Shown: positions 6,571 to 8,155 of the stretch, piece by piece
Layout: each line of letters opens with the position of its first letter
How positions within the stretch are numbered: position 1 is the first letter of the stretch
Assembly: GCA_020028375.1 (NCBI GenBank)
Contig: JAHZNX010000094.1
Coordinates: 1-8,155, forward strand
DNA from: Betaproteobacteria bacterium
GTDB taxonomy: Bacteria > Pseudomonadota > Gammaproteobacteria > Burkholderiales > SG8-41
DNA: 8,155 nt
Reading direction: 5' to 3'
Position numbers and translations under genes: made by a program
The notes under the pieces: generated by a model
Told to the model about the DNA's origin: nothing
Database searches by the model: none
The model's input: only the letters and a program-made list of their open reading frames with translations

Positions 6571-6619
6571 GTGACTCGTTGCTCGTTACTCGTGACTGGT
6601 AGCTGGTGGCCAGTACCAT
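6571..6619 (+). repeat. Seven-unit heptamer-repeat array after the AsmA-like gene
   Basis: Seven consecutive 7-base units beginning with GT, the first being gtgactc and gttgctc, the last ones drifting to gtggcca and gtaccat. The array begins 6 bases after the TAA stop and ends directly against the terminator stem at 6621. It has the same unit and orientation relative to the gene as the arrays at 1042 and 2057. Confidence 0.8.
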
Positions 6620-6646
6620 AAAAAAGCCCGCTCGCGCGGGCTTTTT
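6620..6646. terminator. Bidirectional intrinsic terminator
   Basis: A perfect 6-base-pair GC stem, gcccgc (6626-6631) and gcgggc (6636-6641), with a tcgc loop is flanked by six A on the left and five T on the right. It therefore ends transcripts on both strands: the AsmA-like gene from the left and htpX from the right, whose stop codons are 56 and 17 bases away. Confidence 0.92.
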
Positions 6647-6662
6647 CGCTTCGGGTCACCGT

Positions 6663-7550
6663 TCAGCGGTCGCCGCTCCTGAGCGCAGCGATGCGCTCGT
6701 CAAGCGGAGGATGCGACATGAAGAGCCGCTTGAGGCCGACGCCGACACCGCCGGAAATTCCGAACGCCTTTACGGCTTCGGGCAGCTGAGCGGGCTGCTC
6801 GTGATTCAGCTTGAGCCGCTCGAGCGCTGCGATCATCTTGTTGCGGCCGGCCAGCGAGGCGCCGCCCGCGTCGGCCCGAAACTCGCGCCAGCGCGAGAAC
6901 CACATCACGACGATGCTCGCCAGGACGCCGAGCACGATCTGCGCGATGATAACGGTGACAAAGAACGCCGGCCCCTGCCCGCGCTCGACCTTGAACACGG
7001 CGCGATCGATGATCATGCCGATCACGCGCGAGAGGAAGATCACGAAGGTGTTGAGCACGCCCTGGATGAGCGTGAGCGTGACCATGTCGCCGTTGGCAAT
7101 GTGCGTCACCTCGTGGCCGAGCACGGCCTCGGCCTCGTCCTGGGACATGTTCTGCAGCAGCCCGGTGCTGACCGCGACCAGGGCTGAGTCTCGGTTCCAG
7201 CCCGTGGCGAAAGCATTGACCTCGGGCGCGTCGTAGACCGCGACTTCGGGCATGCCGATGCCCGCCTTCTCGGCCTGGCGCTTGACCGTGTCCACCAGCC
7301 AGCGCTCGGTCATGTTGGATGGGACCTCGATCACGTGGGCGCCCGTCGCCCGCTTCGCCATCCACTTCGAGATGAGCAGGGAAATGAAGGATCCGCCAAA
7401 ACCGAATATCCCCGCCATCAGGAGCAGGCCGAGGAGATTCATCCCTGTCTCTTCCGCAAGCATGCGGTCGACGCCGAGCAGCTGCATCGTGATGCTCAAC
7501 ACAAGCAGCACGGCAAAGTTGGTCGCTACGAGCAGGAAAATGCGTTTCAT
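6663..7550 (-). CDS. htpX: Membrane zinc metalloprotease HtpX (M48 family)
   Basis: Complete 295-residue HtpX, the inner-membrane protease that degrades misfolded membrane proteins together with FtsH. It closely follows the E. coli protein in blocks such as FGFGGSF, NAFATG, VSTGLLQNMS and MWFSRWREFRADAG, and its length is the same as the family norm (about 290). The zinc site is intact: H146-E147-V-T-H150 (HExxH) and the third ligand E223 in WREFRAD. Membrane segments lie at about residues 4-25 and 38-60, with two more at about 156-182 and 196-218 around the active-site region. Start at the ATG 7548-7550; GGAGGA (rc of 7561-7566) is 10 bases upstream and acts as ribosome binding site. A heat-shock-type promoter at 7587-7611 fits the known sigma-32 control of htpX. 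The gene converges on the AsmA-like gene and shares its terminator. Confidence 0.98.
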   Translation of the reverse strand: MKRIFLLVATNFAVLLVLSITMQLLGVDRMLAEETGMNLLGLLLMAGIFGFGGSFISLLISKWMAKRATGAHVIEVPSNMTERWLVDTVKRQAEKAGIGMPEVAVYDAPEVNAFATGWNRDSALVAVSTGLLQNMSQDEAEAVLGHEVTHIANGDMVTLTLIQGVLNTFVIFLSRVIGMIIDRAVFKVERGQGPAFFVTVIIAQIVLGVLASIVVMWFSRWREFRADAGGASLAGRNKMIAALERLKLNHEQPAQLPEAVKAFGISGGVGVGLKRLFMSHPPLDERIAALRSGDR

Positions 7551-7586
7551 GGATTTCCAGTCCTCCGGTTATCGATGGGTCCTTAG

Positions 7587-7611
7587 ATGGGGATGAAAAG
7601 CCCGGATTCAA
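7587..7611 (-). promoter_or_regulatory. Sigma-32 (heat shock) promoter of htpX
   Basis: On the minus strand TTGAA (rc of 7607-7611) is followed after 14 bases by a perfect CCCCAT (rc of 7587-7592), then CTAA. The RpoH consensus is CTTGAA, 13-17 bases, CCCCATNT. Initiation would be near 7580, giving a leader of about 30 bases that includes the ribosome binding site. htpX belongs to the heat-shock regulon in E. coli, so site and gene agree. Confidence 0.8.
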
Positions 7612-7726
7612 TTGCCTCCCGTCCGGCGCCAGCCGCATGAATTCTAGGCGAATTTACGGTCAGCGTCGCCTGCGAGCGCAACGGGTGGGCCGGGCATGAC
7701 CATGATCAATTTGCGGTCTCTGGCGG

Positions 7727-8155
7727 TCAAGCAGCATCGGGAGCTGGCACCGCGGCCTGAACACCGCCTGCCGCCACGACCAGCGGCTCGATGGCATTGG
7801 CGTAATAGGAAAGCAGCGCCACCTCCGCCGGGCTCGGGCGATAGAGTCCGTCCGCTTCCACCACGATGCGGCGCAGCAGCAGCATGCGCAGCCCGACCCC
7901 GATAGCGTAGTCGAGGTCGCCGCGCGGGACATAGAGGTGCGCGCCGGCCTTTTCGAGCCGCAGGATGAGGTCGTAGGTCGCCGACTTGAGCTCGAGCTCG
8001 GACCACCCCGCGTCGCGGTTGCCGAGGAACACGGTGGCGACCAGAGATACCGGCAGCACCGGGACGATGCGCGCGATCGCCTCCATCACCCGCGCGCCGA
8101 CCCGCTCGACCTCGCGATGCCGGGCGGCGTCGTCGAGCCGCCGGAAATCGAAACC
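7727..8155 (-). CDS. C-terminal part of a probable glycerol-3-phosphate acyltransferase (PlsB-like)
   Basis: The last 142 residues of a gene that enters from the right edge. The frame is open to base 8155, so the GTG/ATG near 8089 is not the true start. The fragment begins GFDFRRLDDAARHREVERVG and contains ARIVPVLPVSLVATVFL and PAEVALLSYYANAIEPLV. The block with LLxYYAN resembles the C-terminal region of the PlsB/GPAT family, which acylates glycerol-3-phosphate at the inner membrane as the first step of phospholipid synthesis. The acyltransferase motifs (HxxxxD and following) would lie upstream, outside the window, so this assignment rests on family resemblance of the C-terminus only. The stop is TGA (rc of 7727-7729). 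No terminator is visible before htpX, 176 bases downstream on the same strand, so read-through into htpX is possible. Confidence 0.6.
   Translation of the reverse strand, partial: GFDFRRLDDAARHREVERVGARVMEAIARIVPVLPVSLVATVFLGNRDAGWSELELKSATYDLILRLEKAGAHLYVPRGDLDYAIGVGLRMLLLRRIVVEADGLYRPSPAEVALLSYYANAIEPLVVAAGGVQAAVPAPDAA

Noticed and set aside
6700..7638. Minus-strand 312-residue frame overlapping htpX
   Set aside because: Frame-shifted shadow of htpX, which has an intact zinc site and full family length.
7644..8006. Alternative minus-strand frame at the acyltransferase end
   Set aside because: The frame ending at 7727 continues open to the window edge and has family-like blocks; this one is Arg/Pro-rich without motifs.

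Overview
The window is GC-rich proteobacterial chromosome. The gene set (HtpX, an AsmA-like protein, a PlsB-type acyltransferase, a sigma-32-like promoter) points to Gram-negative Proteobacteria. I lean towards Betaproteobacteria, but this is an inference from gene flavour and base composition, not from a marker gene. I see no mobile element, CRISPR array, tRNA or rRNA.

Layout: (1) 2-1045 (+) is the 3' two-thirds of an AMP-forming acyl-CoA synthetase. It is followed after 22 bases by 1068-2060 (+), a complete zinc-free quinone oxidoreductase/enoyl-reductase-like protein, and the two are probably co-transcribed. (2) 2136-3107 (-) is an HD-domain phosphohydrolase that converges on the oxidoreductase. 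(3) 3108-3321 is a 214-base divergent control region with overlapping candidate promoters and a cluster of inverted repeats. (4) 3322-6564 (+) is a 1080-residue protein with an unusual layout: a small winged-helix-like N-terminal domain, a proline-rich linker, about 560 residues of Ala/Glu/Arg/Lys helix, one transmembrane segment and an AsmA-like C-terminal domain. (5) 6621-6646 is a symmetric terminator between this gene and the convergent htpX (6663-7550, -), the membrane zinc protease. htpX has a good heat-shock (sigma-32) promoter match just upstream. (6) 7727-8155 (-) is the C-terminal end of a probable glycerol-3-phosphate acyltransferase that runs out of the window.

Two signals stand out. 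One is the fusion protein at 3322-6564, which would place a very long charged helix and a small helical domain in the cytoplasm, tethered to an AsmA-type (phospholipid-trafficking family) periplasmic domain. The other is a family of degenerate 7-base tandem repeats (consensus about GTNNCTS) that sits at or just after the stop codons of four genes, runs away from each gene, and in one convergent intergenic space forms an inverted pair able to fold into a long hairpin.

Functionally the neighbours touch lipid and envelope biology (acyl-CoA activation, AsmA-like protein, HtpX, PlsB-like enzyme). The strand changes and terminator show they are not one operon, so a shared pathway is not established.
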